Source of the DNA: Breviolum minutum Mf 1.05b.01
Lineage: Eukaryota > Sar > Dinophyceae > Suessiales > Symbiodiniaceae
DNA: 64,000 bases
Assembly (NCBI GenBank): GCA_000507305.1
Contig: DF239550.1
Location: 53,414-117,413 of the forward strand
Direction: 5' to 3'
Shown piece by piece: positions 21,116-32,862 of the stretch. A program made the translations under genes and the position numbers. Position 1 is the first letter of the stretch. Each line of letters starts with the position of its first letter. Below the pieces are notes generated by a model. It saw only the letters and a list, made by a program, of their open reading frames with translations. It was not told the origin of the DNA and ran no database searches.

Positions 21116-22503
21116 GAAGTTTGGTGAGTGCAAAGGTTGCTCAACACCGGCAGCGGGCCAAGTAAGTGTGGGGGTCTTGTTGCTGTCAACATTTTTTCAG
21201 GGATAATGAAACAATGATTTACAAGGCATGCCATGATATGCTAGACTCTCCCTTGCGTTGCTCTCTCGGCGTCCGCCGCAAAATCACCAAGATCAGCCAT
21301 CTGGATCTGACGCTTTCAGATGCACTTGAGATCTCTGTCCAACGCATGTCATATAGAGGAATAGGATAATAGGATGATTAAACAGGGTGCAACAAAGTTG
21401 TGAACTTTGAACCTTTTACAAACTCAGGAACTCACGGCCTAGGTCAAAAGAATCATTTTCATGAGGATGGATCCTCAACACAACCTGTAGTAGCAAAGTT
21501 CTTTGACACAATTGACTGATGATTGGAAGTCTGCCCTTCAAATCATGAGCCCTGGCTAGCAAGAGCATTCGAACTTCTTTTGATGCAACCACGCTAGTTT
21601 AAGCATAATATATGAACATAATCACACAACTATAACTATATAGTTGTACGTAAGTAAACTATATAATTACAATTATAATCTTAATCATATAATCATACAC
21701 TATAATCCTTTTGATTTGAATATGGAAGCATGATGAAAGTTGCCTTCAGTCATCACTTAAAATCCGATGGCAAATCCTTGCCATGGCTACACGCTACACT
21801 CCCCACAAAAAGTTCCCTGCTTGCAATCAGCAAACGACATGTGAGACCCACCTCTCCAGCATCAACAATTGACAAATGGAGCTGTTGGACTATCACTATC
21901 TATAGATTTTTGCATGCCCAAAATTCCTGCAAAATTGCTGCAAAGATGCTACTTCAAGACCAAAAGGATAGAACATGGATAGAAAAATAGATACACCCAA
22001 ATCACGCAGAATGTGTTGGAACTCCGGTACCTTTCGTAGGATCTTGCAGATGTCCTTCATATATTGGGGCACGGACAAGTCGCGTAAACATCAGGTATGA
22101 GCTTCCAAATCTTTCAATGCCTGTGAATAACCTATATTCTGCTTCCAATTCCTCAAAATGATTGGAAATGCTGATGCTGACAGTCTTTTTGGGGTGAGAA
22201 TCAAAAATTATGCATGTTGTATGTTTGTACTTGAACATCATGATTGTGATTATAAATTCGGGAGTTGACTTGACCATATGGAGGCATAGACAACAGCAAA
22301 TCCCAAACATCAAAAACAAGCAGTAGTGTGTTGACTTGATTTAAGCCGTTCAGATTTTCAACCCATCTGGAATCTGATAGCTTGGCTCCTCGTCACATCA
22401 TTATTTGTAAGTCAACCAACACGATAATTCAACACCCGCTAAGAATTCCAAGGAGATGGTGGGTTGCCTGAGATTTGGTCAGCACTTGTGGCATACGGAT
22501 CAC

Positions 22504-22541
22504 CAAAAAGTAATCTCATCAACACCTTCCGCCTGAACGTC
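22504..22541 (-). CDS. Short candidate exon, copy B only
   Basis: Acceptor ataatggcgtcag, donor GTGATCC, reading DVQAEGVDEITF. Confidence 0.42.
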
Positions 22542-23051
22542 CTGACGCCATTATCACAGCAAACAGAGAAGTGAAAGGTCAGATATGAATTCAATCAGTC
22601 AATTGGCTGCGTACATTTCCTGTCCCAACAGTCGACTTTTGAGACTTCCGCAGCCAACTCTCCAACGTGGAGAGATTCATAAACAATGCCTGCTAAAGTG
22701 AATAAATTAAGTCTAAGTATATACAGTGTTTGATTTGACTGGGACTAGGATACACCTAACTTATAGGTGAAGTCAAGAATCTTTGGTCTTTGGATGTCTT
22801 TCGTCTTGTATCTTTGTTGAACTCAACAAGGAACAACTCCCCTCAAATCCTCTGTGAATCCCCGCGCCTCTCCATGCTCACTCCTCGCAAGCGAGGAGAA
22901 CCCATGATGTGCCGGAAATAAATACCTAACATGGTGACCAATAGATCCTTTGCAGCTTTCAGGTAGGCATATTTAAAGCTATTTGATAGGAAGCAGCCTT
23001 CTGTCACCATACAAAAAGTAGCAGGATTTCATACTAAGCTGTGACAGTGTT

Positions 23052-23150
23052 TGTCTTTGCCCATGATGCAGCAGTTTCAAATGTGTTTTGGTCCTCTGCA
23101 TTGTGGAGAGCCTTAGCAGTTCCATCAACATGCTGAAACCATTCCAGAGA
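23052..23150 (-). CDS. Copy B counterpart of 5765-5866
   Basis: Same frame WFQHVDGTAKALHNAEDQN, open further than in copy A (AASWAKTNTVTA) owing to one substitution. Confidence 0.45.
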
Positions 23151-23416
23151 AAGGTCAGTACTAAACACAAACACAGAAAGTATCCGATCGCTACAAGAGT
23201 GAAGCTAGACTATCAAATCAAAACACAATCTATACAATACGAGCAGTGAAGGTATGTATATGATCAAAACATACGCAATACAAATGAGACAATAAGATAA
23301 AGCGGAAATCAGAAATGTCGATAAATATTCAAATCCCTTAAATCACCTCTGAAATAAATAGACGTTGAATAATTATACGTATATCTTTGAATATTTTGAA
23401 TAGACTTTGAATAGAC

Positions 23417-23537
23417 CTGTTTTGATCCTGGTTTGTTCTCGAAGCTTGGTTGGCCGCCTTGTTAAACTGGTGCCGAGGAACATGACGCAAGGCTTCTTCG
23501 GCCTGACCCGACGAATCCAACTTGGATGGCAAAGAAT
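23417..23537 (-). CDS. Copy B exon, 121 nt
   Basis: Counterpart of 6120-6240 with the same splice sites and length; frame unchanged. Confidence 0.68.
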
Positions 23538-23902
23538 CTTGGAAAAAAAATGGCCAAAGCAACTTCTTACAAATCCAATAGGCGACTACCAAGTGTACCA
23601 AAAAAGAATGGATCTGACATCTAAATGTTTGGGCATTGGAGCTTAGGACCTGTGCTACTGAAGAATCTTTTTGAATCCAAAGCCACTATCAATGAAATGA
23701 TATGGAAACGCATGGACTGCCAAGCTTCGCATGAATTGGCATGTACATCAGAGTGCATGGATGTCGACATCTGTCAAAGTCAAATCCCCAAAGCTTACAC
23801 TTAATGAGGATCATCTGAAACGCTAAAGCTCTCAAAGCCCGCAACCTAACAAAACCACAAGGTCGTTCCATGTCGTTCCCAAATCTTCAGGAAATCTCAC
23901 AC

Positions 23903-24008
23903 CATCGTCTTGCACAGCCCGACTTGCTGACACGCCTCTGTGACACGGTGATGAAAATCTTCTCCGAGACGATGGGATGAAAGGCTCAGCAGCGCACCGA
24001 AGGACATC
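23903..24008 (-). CDS. Copy B exon, 106 nt
   Basis: Counterpart of 6583-6688; FGAL replaces FGTL, while two other substitutions are silent. Confidence 0.7.
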
Positions 24009-24104
24009 CTATGTTTTGCGGGGGATCTTTGTGGGAAGCTTAGGTTGGTATATTTTGTCACCCATGACAATGCATAATAATGCTAGATGCAAAGGCTCAG
24101 ATAC

Positions 24105-24200
24105 CTGATCCCAAACCCCCCAACGACAATTGCCGGTCCGTCCCATGACTTTGTCCAGTTTTTTGATGCGCTGGTTCTCAGCCAATCCATTAACAGCTTC
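24105..24200 (-). CDS. Copy B exon, 32 codons
   Basis: Counterpart of 6784-6876 with one extra codon (EAVNGLAEN instead of EAVRLAEN). Same acceptor and GTATCT donor. Confidence 0.74.
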
Positions 24201-24343
24201 CTGGCGATTGCAGATTGCACGGCAATTGGCAATGCACAGCACACAATATAATCATACTGAACATGTTGATCCATTCCTTCTCACTTCAATCAAAAAAGAT
24301 CTTAAAGATTCTTAAAGTGAGTTTTTTTCCACTGAAATTGTGC

Positions 24344-24392
24344 CTCCTCGTAGATGGCCAAAATTGGTCGTGCAGCTTCCAACATTTGTTTC
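24344..24392 (-). CDS. Copy B exon, GC donor possible
   Basis: Counterpart of 7021-7069, identical peptide KQMLEAARPILAIYEE. Confidence 0.53.
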
Positions 24393-24839
24393 CTGACTGA
24401 AGATTATCGCAAGTTTAAACACAGCACCGGAAAAGAAATCATGTATGTTCCACATTGAGTACCAAAATGAACAATTTTCAAAAAATAGTGAGGTTGTTTC
24501 ATTGTGTTATATATTGATATTATGGTGCTTCACGATGTTTCATGGTGTTTCTACCTTTGCTGATCAACATCATGTTCAATCAAGCTTCTGCTGGGCACGG
24601 CGGTAAAGGAATGTCAAGGCAGTGCCCAAGAGCTGTGCCTCAATGGTTGGTTCAACTGAAAATCAGTTTTTTTAATTAAAGAATTGGACCATTTGTTGGC
24701 ATTTTAAAGACCATTTTCAAAATTTTCCTTAAACTGACCATTCTTTTATGCACAAAATTCTTTGAACTGCATGCAAGTTTGGCCCATTTTTTTGGGCAGA
24801 AATGGAAACGACTGGAAAAGTAAAGACCATGCACTGCAT

Positions 24840-24905
24840 GCACAAGCATTTGGGCCTTTGATAAGCCATCGAGCAGGGCGCGCTGCTTCTTGTCCAACTT
24901 TGCTT
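24840..24905 (-). CDS. Copy B candidate exon
   Basis: Frame KLDKKQRALLDGLSKA, then AQMLVHAVHGLYFS if read through. Its upstream flank lacks the r2 acceptor used in copy A. Confidence 0.48.
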
Positions 24906-26006
24906 CATGGGCAGGGTGCGGCAGATGGCAGTACTTGCCTCAGTTCAACAAACCCCTGCAAAGGGCAATGGAGGCACTTTGCAGGGGGATGTCTGTTTGT
25001 ACGATGAGCCCGCGTTTTTGCAGGTATGTGTCCCTGTCAAAGGGCTCTAAGGTTCATTATACTGCTCGGAAAAGATGCAACATAAAACAAGATGTGCTAT
25101 CATTATACTGCAGTACCTCTAGTATCCTCAAATTCATGCTAAGGGCCACTTGATGTCACTTGATTGCACCAAACCATAAAGAACGACCGCAGGCACTACG
25201 AAGCAAAACTATGGAAAACCGACAACACCAAAAGAAAACCATAACAAACCCAGAAAACCCTTGGCTAAGAAGTGCAACATTGTGCAAGGATCATATCATT
25301 ATCAATCCATCTTTCTCTTGGTAGGTGTTCTTACTTGTCTGTTCGGATTTCAGACTTTTTTATATAAAGAAATACAAGAGCTATCAAAATCTTCAAATAA
25401 CTAGCACCAACCATCGATGCCTCAAGAAACACAATCCAACTGGTTGAACTCATTCACCCTGCAATCAGTCCCAAACGACTACAAAAACAAAAACCAGAAA
25501 ATCAGGAAACAAAAATGTCTGAGTCGCCATTTTTGACCCTTCAAAAATCATACCGTTCATGGACAAAATCCTGCACCACCTGGGATATATAAAACCCTAT
25601 AAATAATGGGATAAACTACCTATCAACTGGTGCAGGAGTTATACCATCAACAATATCAACCAGCGTTGTATGGGTTTCCAAGAAAAAAAACATCTGCGAG
25701 GCCGGGAAACAATCGGAGCCGCTCTTACAAAAGCCCCTGCGGAGGTCAAAAAGGGTAGCTTCACCCTACCAACACTTCTCAAGTTGTAAGGCAACTTGGG
25801 AAATTCATTGATGTACAAACTAAAATAATTGCATCAATGTAGTCAGAATACAAAAAAACATGCAAAATTAGTTCAATCATGAAGTGTCATGAAACATGGA
25901 AATTAGTATGAAGTAGTAATATGTCAAGGGCTTTGATGAATGCTATAGAAAATTTGCCCTTCAAAAAATCCCTTCCGTTAAAGCACCCCGAAGTCTCGTC
26001 TCTCAC

Positions 26007-26088
26007 CCGTGCCTTTTAAAATGCACGCACGGGCGGCGGCAAACCTCTGGATGTCCATAGCTCCCAATGCTTCCTAACTCTTCCACAC
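26007..26088 (-). pseudogene. Copy B exon with 1 nt deletion
   Basis: Same splice sites as 10638-10720 but 82 nt; the frame breaks after CGRV. Confidence 0.52.
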
Positions 26089-26359
26089 CTGGTCGCTGTG
26101 ATGCGTTGCTAGAGGGCCACTGGTAAGTGGAGTTTCCATTGTATTTCAAGACCTAAGATGAAAAAAATGATATGTATGGTATGATACTATGGACTATGGA
26201 TGATACTATATATATATACTATTGTGAAGTACTTTGGTGAGATAATGTAGATGTCATAACGACATACAGTAGATATTGTCTAGCATTGTTTGATTCCGCC
26301 ATGCACTCCCCTTCAAAGCTGGCACAGTGTTCCTGTAGGCACCCACCAAAAATAGGCAC

Positions 26360-26461
26360 CTGCGTCCTGTTCTTCACCAATCAATTCTTGTACATCTTCT
26401 TCTTCATTCTCCGGAGCATCACTTGATGCCTCTGTCTCCTGGCCCAGCAGTGGTTGAATCA
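26360..26461 (-). CDS. Copy B exon, acidic
   Basis: Counterpart of 10992-11102, 9 nt shorter in frame; reads IQPLLGQETEASSDAPENEE. Confidence 0.7.
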
Positions 26462-26671
26462 CTTTGACGGCCGCGGCATGATCACAGGAACATCAAAGAT
26501 TCTATCTGCCCCTCACACTTTGAGTCAGTGCTGCATGAAGAGTCTCAAGTTATTATTATGTTCTACCTCTTGCGCATTTAGGCCCATCCTAGCCATTCCT
26601 TGTGCCTTGTGTTGAACGTCCCTGAACATCTTATCTACGTATGACTAAGCAGATTGTGTTCATGCGTCTTG

Positions 26672-26810
26672 TCAGCATTGGCAGCGTTGGAGAAAGGTGC
26701 TGTATTGCACCAAAGGGTTGGATCTACCTTGCTGAATTTGCGGCGTTTCATGCTCCAGTGGAAAACCAGAGCTTGCCTTGTGGCAGCGTGTTACACCGGT
26801 TGCCTTCATG
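26672..26810 (-). CDS. Copy B counterpart of 11310-11448
   Basis: Open frame MKATGVTRCHKASSGFPLEH with the same downstream sequence. Confidence 0.48.
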
Positions 26811-26897
26811 GTTCAACTTGTGACAAATGCTATGGCTGCTATGGGCTGCACTTTCTTACCAGAATCCATCGCATTTGGAAACTTGCTAATTCAACAT

Positions 26898-26992
26898 CAA
26901 TTGCCCCTCCATATGCAAGGATGGTGCTCTGCAGGGTCCGCAGTGGATTTGTTTTGGGTTACATCGCCGAGGAATTGATGCATCAGAACAAG
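26898..26992 (-). CDS. Copy B counterpart of 11535-11629
   Basis: Same acceptor and unchanged peptide LVLMHQFLGDVTQNK. Confidence 0.53.
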
Positions 26993-27210
26993 CTGCCCCA
27001 AAATAGATCATCGCCTTTGAATGGTGTTTTGATATATGGCTCCTGTCTCGGTTGAAACATAAGTTTCTCTTTCCAGATCAATCAATCACCCATAATAAGC
27101 TGCATTTTTGTTCCCGAAATGAAGCGTGTTTCAATATTCATCTGTGGTGCCCTGTAAGAAAAACAGCTACTTGCGAGTCAGGAGAGCAAAAATGGCGAGT
27201 TAGAAAGGCC

Positions 27211-27303
27211 GGTCTAATTCTCCTGTTGCTGCTCCACAGCACGATTGGTCAATGCAATCTCGCCAATCTCCTGACATGGTCATCTCACCAAGGACTTGGG
27301 AGG
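27211..27303 (-). CDS. Copy B counterpart of 11857-11949
   Basis: Same acceptor and unchanged peptide SQVLGEMTMSGDWRDCIDQS. Confidence 0.53.
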
Positions 27304-27798
27304 CTGAAATTCCAAAGTGAAACGGATGATGCGGCCGGCTGGTTGAAGCCACAGCCGTGATTCGGAGTCTATCAGTCGAGTTTAAGTGGATCCAAAGAAA
27401 TGACAACCCTAAGGTTTGCATATGTCATTTTTCATAGGATTTAGAACTGTCCAACCCCAAGACTGCCCAAGACAAGGGTTTTAACATAGCTGAACTTTAC
27501 ATATGGTTGTGTTTAATTAACTTTATAAACAATCAGCGGCCCAACACTTGAAGTTGTGAATACTTTGGAAAAATCTCCTCGCCCCGGAAGTTCAAGTCGT
27601 TGACATAGCCTGCTACGTGCTTACAGTAAGACGGGGAAAAATCCCGCGACAAAAATGCCAAAGGGACGAAGCTGTTCCGTCAAAAGCCTTGACATGATCC
27701 AGCATGATTTCATGGACAGCCAGGCAAAAAACTGGACCTTCAAACAAGATCCTGATGTCACTAATTTTCCACTTCCATAATGGGAGAAAGGGTATGAC

Positions 27799-27898
27799 GT
27801 TGCAGGCCTTTCATCTGTTCTTCGACTTCATAGGCATCCAAGTCGACTGTGTCACGAAGCCCACGTGGAGGTGGACAACTTTGCGACCGCACCTGGAA
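27799..27898 (-). CDS. Copy B exon, 100 nt
   Basis: Counterpart of 12454-12553; same acceptor, donor now GTCATAC. Confidence 0.66.
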
Positions 27899-28404
27899 CT
27901 GGGATAACCCAACAGCTTGTGAAACATCGGAAAAAGTATATAATTGAATGGACAAAAAATAGATCTATATTATTGATCTGTTGTCACTGTATCATATCAT
28001 GTGATTTTTCCGCATGCTGCAATATATAATATGAATGTCTTCCAAAATGAGCCCCTGAGTTGAATTAGGCTGTGCCATTGGCTGGGGGTATTGTCACCAT
28101 GGTTGTCCTGTTTTGTTTGGCTGTGATTTGCATAACTCAACTGACTTCGCGGCTGAGTCATGCACCCTCTTCTCGCGACTGTCCTCCTTCACGTCGATAA
28201 AGGTGGATCGATACCTATCGTTCAGGAAGCATAGTCCAATTTTTGACTCCCATGGCTGAATCTGCGTTTAATTCATACATCATGATACAGTGATACAATG
28301 TAATAATAAAATGCAATACATGAAACTCTAAGTCTTTTACAAGGGTTCATTTCCAAATCTGATTTCATTGGTTTATCTTTTCAAATCAGCTCCATTACTG
28401 ATGC

Positions 28405-28530
28405 TAATACCAAGGCACTCAAGCTCCCAAGCGATCATGTTTGGTGTCTGCAGCTGCCTTGGAGTGGCTACGACTATGGTAATGGCCATGATGTACCAAG
28501 CGGATAATCTGGTAACCCACTTAACCCACT
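28405..28530 (-). CDS. Copy B counterpart of 13335-13455
   Basis: Frame WVKWVTRLSAWYIMAITIVV conserved. Confidence 0.43.
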
Positions 28531-28676
28531 TGCCCTTCCACACTTTCTCTTCTGTCATCGTAAGACGTAAGATAATATGAGTTATCAATCAAGTACAGTA
28601 AACCTTCCTTTAGATTACAAAAATTGCAATTGTGCCAGTTGACCTGGACCCTCACCTGCTTTCATGTCACAAATAT

Positions 28677-28772
28677 CTTAAGGCTGTGGCGCAGGGATTT
28701 CGTCGTGTTCCACGAAACTCTGAACCAAAAAACAGCCACAGTTCAGCAGCTTCGGCTTCACGAATGTTTGTT
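28677..28772 (-). CDS. Copy B counterpart of 13672-13772
   Basis: Frame REAEAAELWLFFGSEFRGT conserved. Confidence 0.47.
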
Positions 28773-29159
28773 ATGCTCTGAGAAACTCATACATGTACGT
28801 AAGACATGTTGTTGTACTTATGTCTTGATCCGGACTCAAAGGATTGGACGCACCTCTTTGCGCAGCGAAGTTGCAAGATAATACACTCTACACATGTTTA
28901 ATGATGTGTCAATATGTCATATAGTACATGTATGTCCTTTTTAGTTTCAACCCCCATACAGAACAGTCATACTCCCACATCTCTGCTAAAAGGGATGCCC
29001 AACCACTACAAAAACAGTTCTGGATGCTCATATTGCATGATTCAAAGTAGAATCGTGCAAATTGCAGCAGTCAGTACTTACTCTCTTTGTGATATTTGTT
29101 TGTTTTGGTTGATTCAAATTAACCATGCATCGTTAATCCATGTCCTTTTTTTGCAAAAC

Positions 29160-29281
29160 TCATGGCATCCAAATGGCTTTCCACCATTGGCACCACACCT
29201 GCGCGTCCGTTCGTCACAGCCCGTAGTGCCGATGAGATCGCTCACCACCGAAAGGGGCCCTGGCCATTCAACGTTGAGCAT
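29160..29281 (-). CDS. Copy B counterpart of 14690-14815
   Basis: Same acceptor, same first 29 residues (MLNVEWPGPLSVVSDLIGTT), then CGANGGKPF in place of RGADGGTPF. Confidence 0.55.
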
Positions 29282-29579
29282 CTTTGAGCAGCTACAAGAT
29301 AATCATGTCAATATGCCGCGAAGTCTTGCCTTTCCAGAAACCTACTGTATCCTTATCTGACATCTTTCAGTTTCATAACTTCAGCTTGTCTCTCAAATTT
29401 TCTACCTAAAAGCAATAATTGAGTTGTCCTTTCTTGCAGTTTCTGATGGGGACACCCAAAACACGGTTTGAAACCAGACCTGACACATGCGTCGAGGAAT
29501 CAGCTCTGCATACTTAGATTTCCACTCGTATTCAAAGTTTCAAGTTCTTCCGACTCTCCGGCCTCCCTCGTCAGGTCTT

Positions 29580-30455
29580 GCCTAGTTTGTCACAAAAAAC
29601 GTGCGGAGGCGCCAAACACGATATCAATCCTATCCCATCACTTGTAGCTTACAGTCACTTCACCTCAATTGATGAAGATTACACCAAAGGAAAGTATGGA
29701 AATGGTCCAAACAGAGACTTAGATCCCAACTCATAGGAACTACGACTGATGTATGATCCACAAAATCCGAAACACCGTTTCATATAATAGATATGCCCGA
29801 AAAATTCTTGAAAATCAAACCTTTTGAACCCAAAAAAATTGATGGTGCTTCCCTTTTCTTTTTGCGGCCATTTTCAGGGTTCAAAATGTCAGTTTCCGGG
29901 GTGTTAAAAAATCCCACTGATAACACAGGAATTTCCACCATCCGATTCAGCTGATTCCCTCTCCAGGTTTCCCGGCTGGCCCCGCTGGCCTCAAACGAAT
30001 TAGATAATGCACCTTTTGATGGACTTTAAAAACACTCATTCAGCAGGTTCTTTCTACATATATATATATATATATATACGTATACGTACATACATATAAA
30101 TATGGCAACTACCTTTTGGCATGATTAAGTCACCCTAGTGACCCTTTAAATTAAATGGTTCAGAGACCTCGAATAGATTCGAATAGGGGATCAAAATCTC
30201 ACTTTGAATCACCTCGTTTTAAAATATATATATATATATATACAGTATATATATATTCCCGTTGGATGCACCCAGGTGGGGTTGGCCCCCCGTAAAATCA
30301 AGTGGATTCAAAGGGTGGTCTTCATCATTTTGATTTTTTGAATGTTCCCGAGAAGTTCGTTCCCTCGAGAAATCAATGAATACATTTTCACAAAATGGTG
30401 ATTTACGGTCCTGCAAATTAAATGCATCCTCCCCAGCCTTCATATGTTTCATGGT
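29580..30455. other. Mostly non-coding, AT microsatellites
   Basis: Contains AT dinucleotide runs at 30057-30078 and 30221-30256. No splice-bounded frame seen; probable intergenic or intron sequence downstream of the gene end proposed at 30457. Confidence 0.45.
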
Positions 30456-30459
30456 CCTA

Positions 30460-30561
30460 GATTTGGAGGTATTCGTGGAGGATTTTCTCAGCCATGTCAG
30501 CAAAGAAAACATCCCCAACCGTCAGAGGGCCCCAAGGCTTGGGATCAGGACATCCCAGGAT
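30460..30561 (-). CDS. Candidate terminal exon, 34 codons
   Basis: Acceptor caacaattttcag, then ILGCPDPKPWGPLTVGDVFF and ADMAEKILHEYLQI, followed by TAG at 30457-30459. No donor is needed if this is the last exon, so it may mark the 3' end of the gene whose exons lie to the right. Product not recognised. Confidence 0.55.
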
Positions 30562-31149
30562 CTGAAAATTGTTGATTTGGAAACCATATCCAATAAAAAA
30601 GAAACATATCCAATATAAAATGCAAATGTCCCGACCATCATCACATTCACATCCGTGACCAGGTCATGCACGGATGAAAAGCAAACACCGGTAGTAAAGA
30701 ACAAATATTTCACAAAGAAAAAAATCAATGGTATCCAAGGAAAGTGTCTTCCATTGTCCCTGCAAACAACCCAGAAAGTGTGGGTCCTCAAAAATTTTGG
30801 AGTCAATCATCTCAAAGGTAACCAGCTGATTCATGGTATCCAAGGTTGGATCAAATTCCAACAGCTGGGAGAGTCACCAATCTGAGATCACCGGTGAAAT
30901 CTGTAAAATCAAGAGGCCCAAGGAAAAATCAAGAAATTCCAAATATGAAAAATCAGTGTGCAGTAAATTTTTGAAAAAAAAATCCAATCAAATGATGTTC
31001 GTTTCGGGCTCAACCCCACCCATTTTATTTGTGAGCACCCTACGGGGATTATAAATATATATATATAATCATGATCATTTTACTGCTTATATAATCCATT
31101 ATATATCATTGTCATGTACAATATATCATTCACTATTATTACAGGATTG

Positions 31150-31362
31150 TTACATGCAAAGGTTGAAAAAGCATGGTTTTTCTTCTCCGGATGGATTTGG
31201 CAGGATTCTGTCCCAACCGGGCCAATTGGTATCGTTGATCTCAGCTACAAACGTGTCTTCCGGTTTCTCTTTACCTGTCATCAAGCCAGTCAACTCATTC
31301 AATTCCCGGAATGACTTGCTGAAGTAGTCGTTGTAGACTTCCGAAACAGGATCGTTTGTCAA
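31150..31362 (-). CDS. Candidate exon, about 70 codons
   Basis: Long protein-like frame: DPVSEVYNDYFSKSFRELNE, then LTGLMTGKEKPEDTFVAEIN, then WPGWDRILPNPSGEEKPCFF. Acidic/aromatic, no recognised family. Preceded by gtttatttaag. Confidence 0.6.
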   Translation of the reverse strand: MTNDPVSEVYNDYFSKSFRELNELTGLMTGKEKPEDTFVAEINDTNWPGWDRILPNPSGEEKPCFFNLCM

Positions 31363-31721
31363 ATCTTAAATAAACTCAATCAAACAAACTCTGGAAAAAT
31401 ATTGGCAAATTTATCATAATATAGACAAATTGAGACAGGGAAAGATGGGAACCACATTTGGTGTCATTCTTACAAAGGAATTAGTCAGGCTTCTGACAAA
31501 AATTGAAGGCTAAGTCTCTTTTCAAACAAAAATCATCTGTTTCCTACGATTATGAACCATTACCTCATTACCCAAGAAATGGCCATCACAAGCCAAGCTG
31601 CTTGCCAGTGCAGCAATCTGCTGCCACTCCGGTGAGGTGCGTGTTACCAGTGGGGCAATCCTTAATGACATCGGGCATGCATAGAAACAAACCTACAACA
31701 TTGGAAACAAAAACAGGATAC

Positions 31722-31812
31722 CCAGGATACCGTGTAGATACTGTGGATACCATGTGGATACCATATGTGGATACCGGATACCATATGGATGCCATATGGA
31801 TACCGTGGATAC
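31722..31812. repeat. GGATACC-type short tandem repeat
   Basis: About eight spaced copies of ggatacc/ggatgcc with variable spacers (gtggataccatatgtgg). Lies in an inferred intron. Confidence 0.7.
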
Positions 31813-31814
31813 CA

Positions 31815-31937
31815 ACAATAATAGTATGAAAGTCATCCACTTGATCGGCAAATGTCTTGAGATTCTGACACCCAGGCTGGTCCCACGCCAAAGAAACCCA
31901 GTAAGGCCTTGGCTGCACACCATTCTGGCCTCGACCC
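31815..31937 (-). CDS. Candidate exon
   Basis: Acceptor ctatagatcttcag; reads GRGQNGVQPRPYWVSLAWDQ then PGCQNLKTFADQVDDFHTI; possible GT donor in ttattgttggtatc. Confidence 0.55.
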
Positions 31938-32004
31938 CTGAAGATCTATAGAAGTCCTTCAGGAGCATACAGTTGCTGGAAAAAATCATCCTATATACAG
32001 CAGT

Positions 32005-32108
32005 TGAGATTGCTCTTTTGTTTGCATAGATATCCCATTGGTTCATATTGGTTCCAGTGTTCCAACCATCCAAAGTCATTCAGGATTTTGACAATGGATG
32101 AGTTCGAC
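32005..32108 (-). CDS. Candidate exon
   Basis: Frame SNSSIVKILNDFGWLEHWNQ then YEPMGYLCKQKSNLN. Boundaries not firm. Confidence 0.48.
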
Positions 32109-32298
32109 CTTAGCCAAAAGGTTCCCCGGAAAACCTTCTCTCAAACTTGGCCAGCCGGACTCCAGAGATCGCGCCGAAGATAATGAATCTGCAGTCAAAT
32201 TTCAAGATATTTCAATGAATTTTCAGGAAGAAACTTTCAAAGTTTCACCCCTACTTGGAGGATAATCCCAGTTAGGGAACTTACGATCACCATGGTTA

Positions 32299-32562
32299 TT
32301 AACCACTTACTAAATCGGATGATCCTCCAAGTAGAAACTGCCAAAAGGTAGCAGAACTGCCATATTTACCAGACCACTGCACCTTGGCAATTGATCCAAA
32401 GGAGTGCTGGTGTATTGCAGTTGCAACCTGGTCATCAGAAATTAGAACTGTGAAATGCATGAACACATGTCCAAATTGATCGCCTTCCGTTGTCATGTTC
32501 CCAACAATCTCTACATCTCTACCAAAATTCGTCTTCACCTGAAAACCAATCTCAATTCTCAA
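32299..32562 (-). CDS. Candidate exon, CBM20-like start
   Basis: 88-codon frame beginning EIGFQVKTNFGRDVEIVGN, which resembles the first strands of family 20 starch-binding modules (F-x-V-x-T-x-F-G-x-x-V-x-x-V-G). The rest (SDDQVATAIHQHSFGSIAKV) does not continue the family clearly, so the match may be chance or the exon may end early. Confidence 0.45.
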   Translation of the reverse strand: MRIEIGFQVKTNFGRDVEIVGNMTTEGDQFGHVFMHFTVLISDDQVATAIHQHSFGSIAKVQWSGKYGSSATFWQFLLGGSSDLVSG

Positions 32563-32569
32563 ACCACTT

Positions 32570-32689
32570 CAGGCAAGTTGCTTCGCTACCTCTTCCTGAC
32601 TTCGTGGCAGGTTGCCAGGACCCAGTGTCGGCCCTACGAAGGAGCACGCCGAAGCCATGAAGCTCCACGGTTTCATCAGGTTTCAATAG
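32570..32689 (-). CDS. Candidate exon
   Basis: Frame LLKPDETVELHGFGVLLRRA then DTGSWQPATKSGRGSEATCL. Possible GT donor at its end. Confidence 0.5.
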
Positions 32690-32862
32690 ATTCGATCCTC
32701 TCAGATCATTATTTTCCAACCCACAATTACCTGACCTTCTTTTTTCCCTATGTCACCAAAACTGAACAGACTTTGAAAAACATACCTTTCACATCAAAAA
32801 TGCTAATCCAATCCATCCCTGAGTAATTATTTTGCTGTCATCCCATAGCAATCCCTGCATCA

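Larger units (their letters stand above)
20010..22832. other. Copy B specific 2.8 kb segment
   Basis: Replaces about 245 bp of copy A (5312-5555). No terminal repeats seen. It contains exon-like minus-strand sequence, so copy A may have lost it by deletion rather than copy B having gained it. Confidence 0.75.
15074..29514. repeat. Tandem duplication, copy B (about 14.4 kb)
   Basis: Direct repeat of copy A, separated from it by about 20 bp (15054-15073) that belong to the 3' end of an exon. Exon content is parallel to copy A, all on the minus strand. Several exons intact here are frameshifted in A and the reverse, so neither copy can be called the single functional one from sequence. Confidence 0.93.
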
